Below, one piece after another: positions 45,442-54,147 of a DNA stretch of 64,000 nt. The translations under genes and the position numbers were made by a program. The notes under the pieces were generated by a model. That model did not search any database. It was not told where the DNA came from and saw nothing but the letters and a program-made list of their open reading frames with translations. The number at the start of each line of letters is the position of its first letter. Position 1 is the stretch's first letter. Origin of the DNA: Promethearchaeota archaeon (GTDB lineage Archaea > Asgardarchaeota > Lokiarchaeia > Helarchaeales > RDOG01); assembly GCA_011365055.1 (NCBI GenBank), contig RDOG01000006.1, forward strand, positions 1-64,000, read 5' to 3'.

Positions 45442-46665
45442 TTAAATTAAATTCTCTTTATAAAGGTTTTTCTTTCGATAGTAAATAAGTATGATGATTG
45501 GTAGGGCAACTAGCACGAATAATAATTCAAAACCAGGAATGACGGGAGATCCTACTGTAGGAGCAGTCATTGGAGAAGTATGTACAGTGAATACGGGGTC
45601 ATGTACGATTCTATGACCACTCCAAGTCGGATAATTCACTAATTCATAGCATATCGTGATATTATAGGTCGATGGCAGGGTATAGAAATTATTATCATAT
45701 AAAATGGATGTAAAAGGATTTGATCCTGACAACGTTGACATTGGATTCGAACCGACTTCTACCAAGACTTTTGCCACACTGCTACCAATACTTCTACACG
45801 TCAGATTATTTCCAGCAGATGGATAATCAACTAAAGTATAATTTTCTTTAAAAGGATTATCAAATTCAGCTTCCCCAATGAGTTGATCAGCTAACTTAAA
45901 TTGCCATTTATTTGCCATTGATGGAATATGTTTGGTTTTTGAATCATTAATTTTTCCAGGTGCAAAGAATGCGGAATAATAGGGTACTGCTAAACTCATA
46001 TTATCTAACGTCGATTTAACCGTATTATTTGCTACTTCGCCAAAAGAATTTGTTGTTTCTATTTTCACTTCTCCAGATTTATTCAAAATTAATTTGTTTG
46101 CATAATTGTAATCTGTTTCCATATCTTCAGTTATTTGAAGTCCACCCATACCCATCGATTGAATCATTGTCGGAAGATCATCTGCAAATTGATTCCAAGA
46201 AAATTCTAATAGATCGTTACTGGTTGTTGTCGGAGTATCCCATTGAAACATAAAATTATCAACTAAGCTTGGGATATCAATATCTTCTGGGGTTTTAAAG
46301 TTCTGAGTAATTGGATATCCAGGATAGGGAGTCTGATTGTTTTTAAATAATAAACTCATTTCCAGGTCAACATCGCATGCATAGGGCATCATCATTCCGT
46401 AAAATTCATCGGAAAAATATAATGAAGGTAAGGTACTTAATCCAGCTGTAGAACTCCCAGCATCAAATATTCCATTGTCATTAGAATCATTATAAATTAT
46501 ATTTTCACAAAGTAAGTTGCTCCATCCAACTAAAGTTCCAGCTTTAGATGTTAAGGTTAACGTGGATAATTGCATTGGAATCATAAAGGTAACGTTTTCT
46601 TGAACATGTTGAATGTATTCAAACATTCCATTTCCAACTTTGCTCGAATCAAATGAATAATTATA
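45442..46665 (-). CDS. C-terminal part of TAG-split surface protein, with IPGFE anchor
   Basis: Beta-rich extracellular protein; 394 residues from the first ATG (46626), but the frame is open 13 codons further up to the TAG at 46666-46668. It has no signal peptide of its own. It ends SPVIPGFELLFVLVALPIIILIYYRKK: a PGFE motif, membrane helix and basic tail typical of archaeal C-terminal sorting signals. The upstream coding segment (46666-47244) is in the same frame and supplies a signal peptide but no anchor. The two are probably one gene interrupted by a stop. Confidence 0.7.
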   Translation of the reverse strand, partial: YNYSFDSSKVGNGMFEYIQHVQENVTFMIPMQLSTLTLTSKAGTLVGWSNLLCENIIYNDSNDNGIFDAGSSTAGLSTLPSLYFSDEFYGMMMPYACDVDLEMSLLFKNNQTPYPGYPITQNFKTPEDIDIPSLVDNFMFQWDTPTTTSNDLLEFSWNQFADDLPTMIQSMGMGGLQITEDMETDYNYANKLILNKSGEVKIETTNSFGEVANNTVKSTLDNMSLAVPYYSAFFAPGKINDSKTKHIPSMANKWQFKLADQLIGEAEFDNPFKENYTLVDYPSAGNNLTCRSIGSSVAKVLVEVGSNPMSTLSGSNPFTSILYDNNFYTLPSTYNITICYELVNYPTWSGHRIVHDPVFTVHTSPMTAPTVGSPVIPGFELLFVLVALPIIILIYYRKKNLYKENLI

Positions 46666-47244
46666 CTAGTACCAATACTCATTCTGGTCGTAAGTAACTG
46701 AAACAATTTCACCAGTTGAAGCATCCCTTTTAGTAACAGTATCATAATATGTAGTATTGGATGTTTGATTTGTATAGGAAGAGTATTGCATGTCAGTGAT
46801 CCAATAATCCATGTAAAAGTTTCCTAGCTTCATCCCATACCAAGAATATTCAGCAATAGCGCTAGCTCCAGTCCAAATCTTAACATAATCAGCTAAAAAT
46901 CCCATTTCTATAGTATAATTACATAACATTGTTTGAGTTGAATTTCCTTCATAATCACATTTGCCCACACACATTGTTTCATATTCATATATATAACCTC
47001 CAGATTCATAGGAAAAACTGTAATTATATGTATATTCATAAGTACCTTCTGATTCAAAAAACATAGTATCATCATCAAACGCTGCAAAGGTTGACGAATT
47101 AACAACGGTTTCACCATATTCCCAATTTATACCCGATATGGTTCCAGAACTAGTCACGGTCGCAATCGTGGGTACCAAAAAAAGAAAGGCTGCAGATATA
47201 AAGAGAACTGATAAAAAAAATGGTAAAATTTTACCCGTTCGCAT
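46666..47244 (-). CDS. N-terminal part of TAG-split surface protein
   Basis: A 192-residue secreted segment with a clear signal peptide (KILPFFLSVLFISAAFLFLVPTIA, about 5-28) followed by a Tyr/Ser/Thr-rich beta domain. It ends DQNEYWY then TAG. Reading through the TAG continues in frame (YNYSFDSSKVGNG) into the 394-residue downstream frame, with 13 codons before that frame's first ATG. A CAG-to-TAG change or a sequencing error would explain it. If the stop is real, this product is secreted without an anchor. Confidence 0.7.
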   Translation of the reverse strand: MRTGKILPFFLSVLFISAAFLFLVPTIATVTSSGTISGINWEYGETVVNSSTFAAFDDDTMFFESEGTYEYTYNYSFSYESGGYIYEYETMCVGKCDYEGNSTQTMLCNYTIEMGFLADYVKIWTGASAIAEYSWYGMKLGNFYMDYWITDMQYSSYTNQTSNTTYYDTVTKRDASTGEIVSVTYDQNEYWY

Positions 47245-47475
47245 TTTGTATTTTTTGATTTTAATTCGTCTTGAAAATATCCCCGAAATAAAATCGTGTA
47301 AAAACCTCAGGGCTTTCTAATATAAATAAGTAACTGTCCATGCAAGGAAATTAATTGATAAAAGAAAATAAATAAGGATAATTAAAAATAATTTTATTAT
47401 TTGATGTATTACGCAAAATGCGTTTTTTTTTTGTTAATTGAATTATTAAATAAATTTACACGGTGATATATATCC

Positions 47476-47898
47476 ATGAATTATTTAAAGACGAGTATTG
47501 AAAACGTTTTAGTTTTCAAATTGGAAAAAGGAAAGGATTTAATGAGCTCCTTGAAGGAAATCGCAGTAACTAATCAGATAAATTCAGCCATGTTGTACCT
47601 GATTGGAGCAGTAAAAAAAGCGACTTTTGGTTTTTATAAGAATCAAAAATATCAAACAATAACCATTAATGAAAATTTGGAAATTTTATCGTGTCTAGGT
47701 AACATTTCAAAAAAGGATGATGAAATTATCATCCACACACATGTCACATTTGGTAATTCTCAAGGAAAAGCCTTTGGTGGTCATTTATTAGAGGGCTCTA
47801 TCATTGATCCTACTGCGGAATTATTCATATTGCAATTAAAAGATGAATTAAAAAGAAAATTTGACCCAGCGACAAAATTATCATTACTTGATCTCTGA
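47476..47898 (+). CDS. PPC/DUF296-family protein
   Basis: A 140-residue protein of the PPC (PCC/DUF296) fold: VLVFKLEKGKDLMSSLKEIA, ISSAML-like INSAMLYLIGAVKKATFGFY, EILSCLGNISKKD, IIHTHVTFGNSQGKAFGGHLLEGS. The His-x-His and GGHL residues match the proposed metal-binding site. In plants the domain occurs in AT-hook proteins; bacterial and archaeal single-domain proteins have no settled function. ATG start; followed by the rRNA promoter region. Confidence 0.88.
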   Translation: MNYLKTSIENVLVFKLEKGKDLMSSLKEIAVTNQINSAMLYLIGAVKKATFGFYKNQKYQTITINENLEILSCLGNISKKDDEIIIHTHVTFGNSQGKAFGGHLLEGSIIDPTAELFILQLKDELKRKFDPATKLSLLDL

Positions 47899-48010
47899 TA
47901 TTCTCAGACGATGCAGATGCACACGAAGATGTTAATTATTACTTGAAAACGCTTTGATTTTTTTAATTGACCAAATGAAAAAAAATACTTATTGTCGGAG
48001 CGACACTTTT

Positions 48011-48018
48011 TTATATAT
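48011..48018 (+). promoter_or_regulatory. TATA box of the 23S rRNA transcript
   Basis: TTATATAT in the context CGACACTTTTTTATATATAG. It is the best TATA element between the PPC gene and the rRNA, and predicts transcription from about 48040. That gives a leader of roughly 370 nt before mature 23S. GTCGGAGCGAC just upstream is an inverted repeat (GTCG/CGAC) of unknown meaning. Confidence 0.5.
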
Positions 48019-48039
48019 AGAATGGATGGAAATACTACT

Positions 48040-48412
48040 AATCAAGACATAAAGTGATTCTCGGAATTGCTTTGTTTCATTATACGGAACGTTAACTTAT
48101 TAAAATCTGTACCAATGGAACGAGTTTCGTAAGAATGGAACGCTTCATTGTTAAGATCTTGATAGAGTGTTAAAAAATATTTAACATTATTCGATTTGCT
48201 CTTTGATGAATCGAGTGGTCGAATGTTTCCCGGAAAGGGCGGCTCTCATGGGCGGATTCAGTAGCCTAATTGGAGTCTTTGAGGGTCGATAGTAGGTTAG
48301 GTGACAATTCCAAGTTGTGTAGATCTCTACATGGAGTACATGCGAGTAGAGCCCATTTTTCGCTTTGTATATAGCAAGCTGAAAAGTCTTCTCTCGCAAG
48401 GTATTTATGAGT
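48040..48412 (+). other. Leader of pre-23S rRNA with left arm of processing stem
   Basis: Transcribed spacer upstream of 23S with no coding frame. Bases 48299-48333 (GGTGACAATTCCAAG then TTGTGTAGATCTCTACATG) are complementary to 51843-51881, forming a long stem that loops out the 23S, as in archaeal pre-rRNA where a bulge-helix-bulge splice site is cut. GAGTAGAGCCC occurs twice (48344-48354 and 48409-48419), the second at the mature 5' end. The 5' part of the leader is not explained. Confidence 0.7.
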
Positions 48413-50403
48413 AGAGCCCGATACGCATACGTCATTTGGTGGATGGCTGGGCTTGGGCGCCGATGAAGGCCGTGGCAAGCTGCGATAAGCCCCGGGTAGA
48501 CGCACGCTGTCTGAGATCCGGGGATTGCCGAATAGGACTTCCTGACTCGATCTAATAAATCTAGTCATTCGCAGTAGCGAAGGGGAACGCGGGGAACTGA
48601 TACATCTTAGTACCCGCAGGAAAAGAAATCAACCGAGATTCCCTTAGTAGGGGCGACTGAAAGGGGAATAGGGCAAACCGAACCCGGTCAGAAATGATTC
48701 GGGAATGTGGTGTTATGGACTTTGCTACTACCTCGATAAAGAAGTTGAACGCGCCTGGAACGACGGGCCATAGAGGGTGATAGCCCCGTAAACGTAATTT
48801 GTCAGGTATTGAGCGAAGACTCCTGAGTAGCGTGGACTGGTTTTTCCGCGTGAATTTGGGAGACAACAACTTCCAACCCTAAATACGTCCCAAGACCGAT
48901 AGCGCAATAGTACCGTGAGGGAAAGCTGAAAAGGACCCCGGAAGGGGAGTGAAAAGAGCCTGAAACCAGATGGCTATTATAGTTTGTGGCCCGAAAGGGT
49001 AGATTCTTCTCGAACAACCTTGGAGCAATCCAAGTGAGGAGAGAAGATGACTAGGGTCACAAGTTCCGTCTAGAAACACGGGCCGGGGAGTTCGTGGTTA
49101 TGGCAAGCTTAAGTGGTTCACCCACGGAGGCGTAGGGAAACCGATAGTTCGCAAGCTGGATGTTTTTGCATGTTGACCACGTGGAATTCTTGGAGGAAAC
49201 TCCTGAGCTCTTTGAGCAGATGAACACGCCATTAGACGTGTAAGGGGCCAGCCTAGGAACGAGGTGTGAAAGTGCCTTGAGTCATGGCCATGAGACCCGA
49301 AACCGGGCGATCTATCCCTGAGCAAGGTGAAGTCAGGCGAAAGCCTGGTGGAAGCCTGAACGATAGCTGACGTGCAATTCGCATTGATGACTTGGGGATC
49401 GGGGCGAAAGGCCAATCTAGCCCGGTTATAGCTGGTTCCTTCCGAAGTAGGTCGCAGCCTAGCCTTGGACGAGGTAGCTTGTGTGGTAGAGCACTGATCG
49501 GGTGTTCAGGGGAAGAAATTCCTCGGCATCCTTTTAAACTCCGAACATGCATGCGCCGTAGACTCCAGGAGACGGGCACACGGGGGTAAGCCCCGTGGCC
49601 GAGAGCGGAACAACGCAGACAGAGGTTAAGGTCCCTAAATGCTGGCTAAGTGCTAAACGGAAGAGCGTCCGTAGGCATAGACAATGGGAAGGTAGGCTCA
49701 GAAACAGCCATCCTTTAAAGAGTACGTAACAGTTCACCCATCGAGCTTATGGGCCTCGAAAATGGACGGGGCTAAGCCAGCTACCGATACCCCTGGGCAC
49801 GATGAATGTCGTGATTCGGTAGGAAGGCGTGCCGATTGGACAGAAGCAAGGCGGTGACGTCTTGTGGACCGGTCGGTAGTGCAAATCCCGGTGGTAGTAA
49901 AAGCTTAGCAGGGTGAGAATCCCTGCCGCCGAAAGGGCAAGGGTTTCTCGGCAATGCGTCGTCAGCCGAGAGTTAGTCGATCCTAAGAGCATGGTTAACC
50001 TTCATCGCTCGAAAGGGAAACGGGTTTATATTCCCGTACTACGGAAGTACGAATAGCGGTGACGTAAGCGGGATTCGTGACGCTTCTGGATAAGTGGAAT
50101 AGGGTTTTCGCCTTATTTAAATGTATAAGTCTCTGGAGTACCGCAATGGTGAGAAGGAGATGAAAGCATGAATAGCCATCCGTCTGAGGATGGTTCTGCC
50201 GATTCCTGGAGCCCATGAAAAACGAACCCCGAAGGATCTTCCGTAATCGTACCCAGAACCGACACCGGTGCCCCTAGGTGAGAAGCCTCAGGCGTGTCAG
50301 GTCTACTCTAGGTAAGGGAATTCGGCAAATTAGCTCCGTAACTTTGGGAGAAGGAGTGCCGTGGGTCTTAGGCTGAAACTTGGGACCCGCGGTCGCAGTG
50401 ACA

Positions 50404-50435
<32 letters not shown>

Positions 50436-50555
50436 AAACCGCGAGCCAGAAATGGTGTGTACGGTTTGTGAACCCTGGCCAGCGGCGGTCAGTCAACACC
50501 GGGTTCAACCGGAGTAAGCTCCGCTAAGCGCCGGGAGTAACTATAACTCTCTTAA

Positions 50556-50585
50556 CGAGATTCACCCCCTGAATCTCGGGAGACA
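50556..50585 (+). other. 30-nt insertion in 23S near E. coli position 1927-1929 (probable mini-intron)
   Basis: The conserved CTCTTAAGGTAGCCAAATG is interrupted after CTTAA. The insert folds into a perfect 8-bp hairpin (CGAGATTC, 7-base loop, GAATCTCG) followed by GGAGACA, then the conserved GGTAGCC resumes. TCTC before the insert can pair with GAGA after the hairpin. Position 1927 is a known archaeal rRNA intron site. Its size is far below typical rRNA introns but similar to the tRNA introns here. Confidence 0.65.
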
Positions 50586-51100
50586 GGTAGCCAAATGCCT
50601 TGTCGTGTAAGTTACGACGTGCACCAACGGGTCAACGTGGTCCCTACTGTCCCTACCTAGTACCTGTTGAACCCACAGTCCGGCGAACAGTCCGGATTCG
50701 CCCAGTGGGAAGAGAAGACCCCGTGGAGTTTTACTGCAGCCTGTGCCTGCTACGTGGTGATGGATGCATAGTATAGTCAGGAGCGTCGCAGCGGTGCTTG
50801 CGGGCACCGTGAAGGCAAAAGTGGAATACTGACCTTTTATTGTTACGTCCCTTATCGGAGCCACGTGTTCCGAGACAAGTACAGGTGGGCAGTTTGGGTG
50901 GGGCGCCACCTCTTTGAAAAGATAGCAAAGAGGCCCAATAGTTGACTCAGGCGGGACAGAAATCCGCCGTAGAGGGCAAGGCCATAAGTCAGCTTGATGG
51001 GATCCCGAACAGTAATGGATCCCGGGCCGAAAGGCTGGCCTAGCGATCCTTCGTTGGCCGTTGTTGGGCGGCGGAGGTGACAGAAAAATTACCCCGGGGG

Positions 51101-51228
51101 TAAGTACGTGGAATGGAGTTCTTAGTAATTACCTGAGTTGAGAAAGACATTCGGTGGAATCATGCTGGTAAATTTTCACCCCTTGACGTTTGGCATGATT
51201 TTACACTACTCTAGGGTCACGTGCACCC
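51101..51228 (+). other. About 128-nt insertion in 23S near E. coli position 2449 (probable intron)
   Basis: The universal ACCCCGGGGATAACAG is broken between CCCCGGGG(G) and TAACAG, just before the catalytic A2451 equivalent. GGGT and ACGTG near the left end can pair with CACGT and ACCC near the right end, giving a short helix with bulges like an archaeal splice motif. No homing-endonuclease frame fits inside. 2449 is a known archaeal intron site. Ends are uncertain by 1-2 bases. Confidence 0.75.
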
Positions 51229-51345
51229 TAACAGAGTCGTCGCGGGCAAGAGCCCATATCGACCCCGCGGCTTGCTTCCTCGATGTCGGCTCTTCCTATC
51301 CTGGTTGTGAAGCAGCGACCAAGGGTGGGGCTGTACGCCCATTAA

Positions 51346-51381
<36 letters not shown>

Positions 51382-51485
51382 GCGACCAAGCCGTTATTAA
51401 GAAAAAAAAATCAAATAACATAAACCCATAAGAAGAATCTAGTTATTTGAGGATGAGATAGCAGAGGTTTGGTAGCGCGCGAGAC
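51382..51485 (+). other. 104-nt insertion in 23S near E. coli position 2601 (probable intron)
   Basis: The conserved GTCGTGAGACAGGTTGG is interrupted after GTGAGAC. The insert ends with a second GAGAC before AGGTTGG, so the exact junction may slide within this 5-base repeat (51377-51381 and 51481-51485). CCAAGCC near the left end pairs with GGTTTGG near the right end. The centre is AT-rich and too short for an endonuclease. Site 2601 is a known archaeal rRNA intron position. Confidence 0.78.
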
Positions 51486-51842
51486 AGGTTGGATTCTATC
51501 TACTGGGCGTGTTGGATGGCTGAGGGTAAAGGCGTGTCAGTACGAGAGGAACGCATGGCTGGGGCCACTAGTCTACCGGTCATCTGAAAAGGTGCCGCCG
51601 GGCAGCCACGCCCCAACGGATAAGTGCTGAAAGCATCTAAGCACGAAGCCGAACCTGAAAAGAGCCATCCATTTTTTAACAAGCGAAAGCGGGCGGGCTT
51701 GGTGACAGGAACGCCCTGTTAAAAACGAGGGTTCTCCTAGAAGAGGAGTTTAATAGAGCAGGTGTGTAAGCACCGACTAACGGAGGTGTTCAGCACGCTG
51801 CTACTAATCACCCGAGTGTTTCGGGCTTGAAAGTAACCTAGA

Positions 51843-51881
51843 CATGTAGAGATGCGAAACACGACTTGGAGCTGTCCCCCA
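51843..51881 (+). other. Right arm of 23S processing stem and T-rich end
   Basis: CATGTAGAGATGCGAAACACGACTTGG and the following AGCTGTCCCC pair with the leader arm at 48299-48333. The GATGCGAAA part is not fully complementary and may form the bulges cut during maturation. A TTTTTAATT stretch (from about 51882) just after the stem could be the transcription terminator. Confidence 0.7.
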
Positions 51882-52244
51882 TTTTTAATTAAATCCTAAT
51901 TTTTCAATTAAGTTTAATTTTTTGAATTTCTTTCTTAAAAAGCAAATTTTATGAATTCAACGGAAATATTGGGATCTCAAAAATTTTAGAGATTCTTGAA
52001 AAGGATATTAGTAATTTAATACCTTCCATGTATTAATAGGTTTTATTTGGTTAATCATTAGACATGAATCAGCGATTTTTTAAAAGTTCGATGCGAATAT
52101 TAATGGAAATTCATTATTTTTTCGGGGGAATTTTTTTTTGCACTAACAAAAACAATTAAATGTGAGATGGTATTAATTTCAATTATTTAGAAATTAAGGG
52201 AATGATATACCCATAATAAAAATCAAAAACGGAGGAGAAGTAAT
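51882..52244. other. AT-rich spacer after 23S rRNA
   Basis: About 360 bases. I looked for 5S rRNA and tRNA sequences and found none, and there is no coding frame. GGAGGAG near 52232-52238 is the ribosome-binding site of the next gene. Confidence 0.45.
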
Positions 52245-52865
52245 TTGGAGCGTTCAACAATCAAATGGATGTTTTTAGCATGCTTGCTATTAATGATATT
52301 GTTTCTAGTAATTTGGTTAATTGCGATAATTCCCCTCATCGGCACAACTGAAGATGTCTATAGTTTAATGTATCACCCACTATTCATCCCAGTCATTATA
52401 TTTTTGATACCAGGTGCGATTTTAGAACTATATTTACGTTTTACAAGAGAATCAAAAGAAAAAACAGGATATAAATTAGAACGAAGTAAAAAGGAAAAAA
52501 ATGTATATAAGGAAATGGTAGATGAGGAATATAAATCCTTAGACAAAAAGGATGATTTTGAGACTTTAGATACCATTAAATCTAAAACGAAATCTTCAAG
52601 CAAGATAAAAATGAGTGATATTGATGAGATTGACATGATGAGAGTTCCTGACATGTCTGAAATAGATCAAAATACTTATGAACTATTGGAGGCCATGACG
52701 GTCAAAAAAATTAAAAAATTTCTTGAAGATTCTCGAAAAGAAATTACAAATCATAAACATGAAGAAGAAATTTCTGCTTGGATAAAAAAATTAAAAAAAT
52801 ATCCAAATGATAGCTTGTTTGAAAATGATTTAAAGAAATTATCTTTCGATTTTAACAGGTGGTAA
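52245..52865 (+). CDS. Two-helix membrane protein with cytoplasmic tail sharing a domain with the GTPase-linked coiled-coil protein
   Basis: A 206-residue protein from a TTG start (GGAGGAG upstream). Two membrane helices (about 8-30 and 44-66), then a charged cytoplasmic region with SDIDEIDMM repeats and a C-terminal helical module ending WIKKLKKYPNDSLFENDLKKLSFDFNRW (about 178-206). That module resembles the end of the protein at 15559-16575, so it may be a membrane receptor for the same pathway. No known family. Confidence 0.6.
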   Translation: MERSTIKWMFLACLLLMILFLVIWLIAIIPLIGTTEDVYSLMYHPLFIPVIIFLIPGAILELYLRFTRESKEKTGYKLERSKKEKNVYKEMVDEEYKSLDKKDDFETLDTIKSKTKSSSKIKMSDIDEIDMMRVPDMSEIDQNTYELLEAMTVKKIKKFLEDSRKEITNHKHEEEISAWIKKLKKYPNDSLFENDLKKLSFDFNRW

Positions 52866-53036
52866 GTCAAATTCGATTTTAGAAACCTTCATTAACATTA
52901 AGAATTCTAGCATAGATAATTTTTGCATCATGTAAGTTGAGGAATCAGAAGTCATGGAAACTTTTTTAATAAAAGAAAAAGAACGTTTGATAAGAACTTC
53001 ATGTTCTTCAAGTTCAAGGAATTGGAGGAATTTATC

Positions 53037-53807
53037 TTGAAAGGAAGATTTATTGGGATTTATCTTCTCCTATTATTGAGTTTTAGCTGGGGCATTGCAG
53101 TCATGACGCCCATTTCGATGGCAACCCCTTCAGATTCTTTTAAAGTTAAAGTCAACGATGAATTTACGTGGGTCTGTACCTACTCAATTGTACCTAACGT
53201 AATTAATGCTTCGGATCAAATTAAAATCGTAATCACCAAAGTTAATAACACGTATTTTAATTCTTCTATATATTCTGCATTCAGTTATTATGCTGATACT
53301 GTTTATGGAGATTATTCAATAGCTCTAGCTGGTAATGGAACGTTTTCTACACCAGTAGAAGAACTTCTTGGAGCGTATAACGCTACATGTATGTTGAATT
53401 GGTTTCGAATGTTTGGAGGATATTACTCAGGCACAAATATATCAGCTGCCCCTACAAATTTAACAGCATTTAATATCTCAATGTTTGTGGAATTAGGAAT
53501 GATTAACGGTGTGAATCAATCATTACAATCGGGATTAACATTCATCTATTGGAATGGTACTGCTGATGGCAATGGAGGAAGAACAGCAATGAAATATGTA
53601 TACACGTTGGACGATTCTAGCTATATCATTTCATCAATTAGCGTCTATAATAATTCGGGTTCAGCTTGGGATCTCATATGGCAAATTGCATTCCCATCCA
53701 CATCATCGCCACCACTCATTCCTGGATTTGAATTCATGTTCATTTTTATCGTTTTAGGTGGGATAATCTCAGTATATGTCTGGAGAAGAAAAGAAATAAC
53801 AATTTAA
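53037..53807 (+). CDS. Surface protein with signal peptide and C-terminal IPGFE anchor
   Basis: About 256 residues. The frame extends to ATG 53001, but the TTG at 53037 follows GGAGGA by 7 bases and gives a normal signal peptide (MKGRFIGIYLLLLLSFSWGIAVM). The mature part is Asn/Thr/Ser-rich with many N-glycosylation sites. It ends PPLIPGFEFMFIFIVLGGIISVYVWRRKE, the same PGFE-helix-basic tail as the protein at 45442. Probably exported and anchored or processed at the C-terminus. Function unknown. Confidence 0.72.
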   Translation: MKGRFIGIYLLLLLSFSWGIAVMTPISMATPSDSFKVKVNDEFTWVCTYSIVPNVINASDQIKIVITKVNNTYFNSSIYSAFSYYADTVYGDYSIALAGNGTFSTPVEELLGAYNATCMLNWFRMFGGYYSGTNISAAPTNLTAFNISMFVELGMINGVNQSLQSGLTFIYWNGTADGNGGRTAMKYVYTLDDSSYIISSISVYNNSGSAWDLIWQIAFPSTSSPPLIPGFEFMFIFIVLGGIISVYVWRRKEITI

Positions 53808-53904
53808 ACTTTTTTTTTATTTGTATCTAATCGTAATTCCTTATTGAATAAAGATATAATAATATTTGATTGTATTAGTAAATTTTTTTATGTAAAAATA
53901 GAGT

Positions 53905-54147
53905 CTGTGAAAGATTTAAACAAATTATTTTTCAATTTTAATGGAGGGTAAGTAAAAGTCGATTCTATTTATCTTTATTACTAATAATAGATTTTAACAA
54001 TAAATTTATTAGACTTCGAACATTGGTGATATTAAAGAAATAGACGAAACTCATCTGCTTGAAATCATAGAAATTCTTTCATTTTTTATTGCTTACGCAT
54101 TAGAATCGATGGGTTCTTCAACGATTAAAAAAATAATGACTTCGAGC
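53905..54147 (+). pseudogene. Possible remnant copy of the 52245-52865 gene end
   Basis: DNA at about 53910-53975 resembles 52838-52905: GATTTAAA(C/G)AAATTAT and GGxGGxTAAGTxAAA...TCGATT recur in the same order, and the translated end KDLNKLFFNFNGG matches NDLKKLSFDFNRW. Further on, an open stretch (54019-54165) reads GDIKEIDE and later STIKKI, faintly like the SDIDEID and VKKIKK parts of that gene. Order is rearranged and no start is present. A decayed duplication is likely but not proven. Confidence 0.35.

Noticed and set aside
51382..51485. Expansion segment ES39 as explanation for the extra 23S sequence
   Set aside because: ES39 belongs to helix 98 after the sarcin-ricin loop, which looks normal-sized here; this insert is at the 2601 peptidyl-transferase site.
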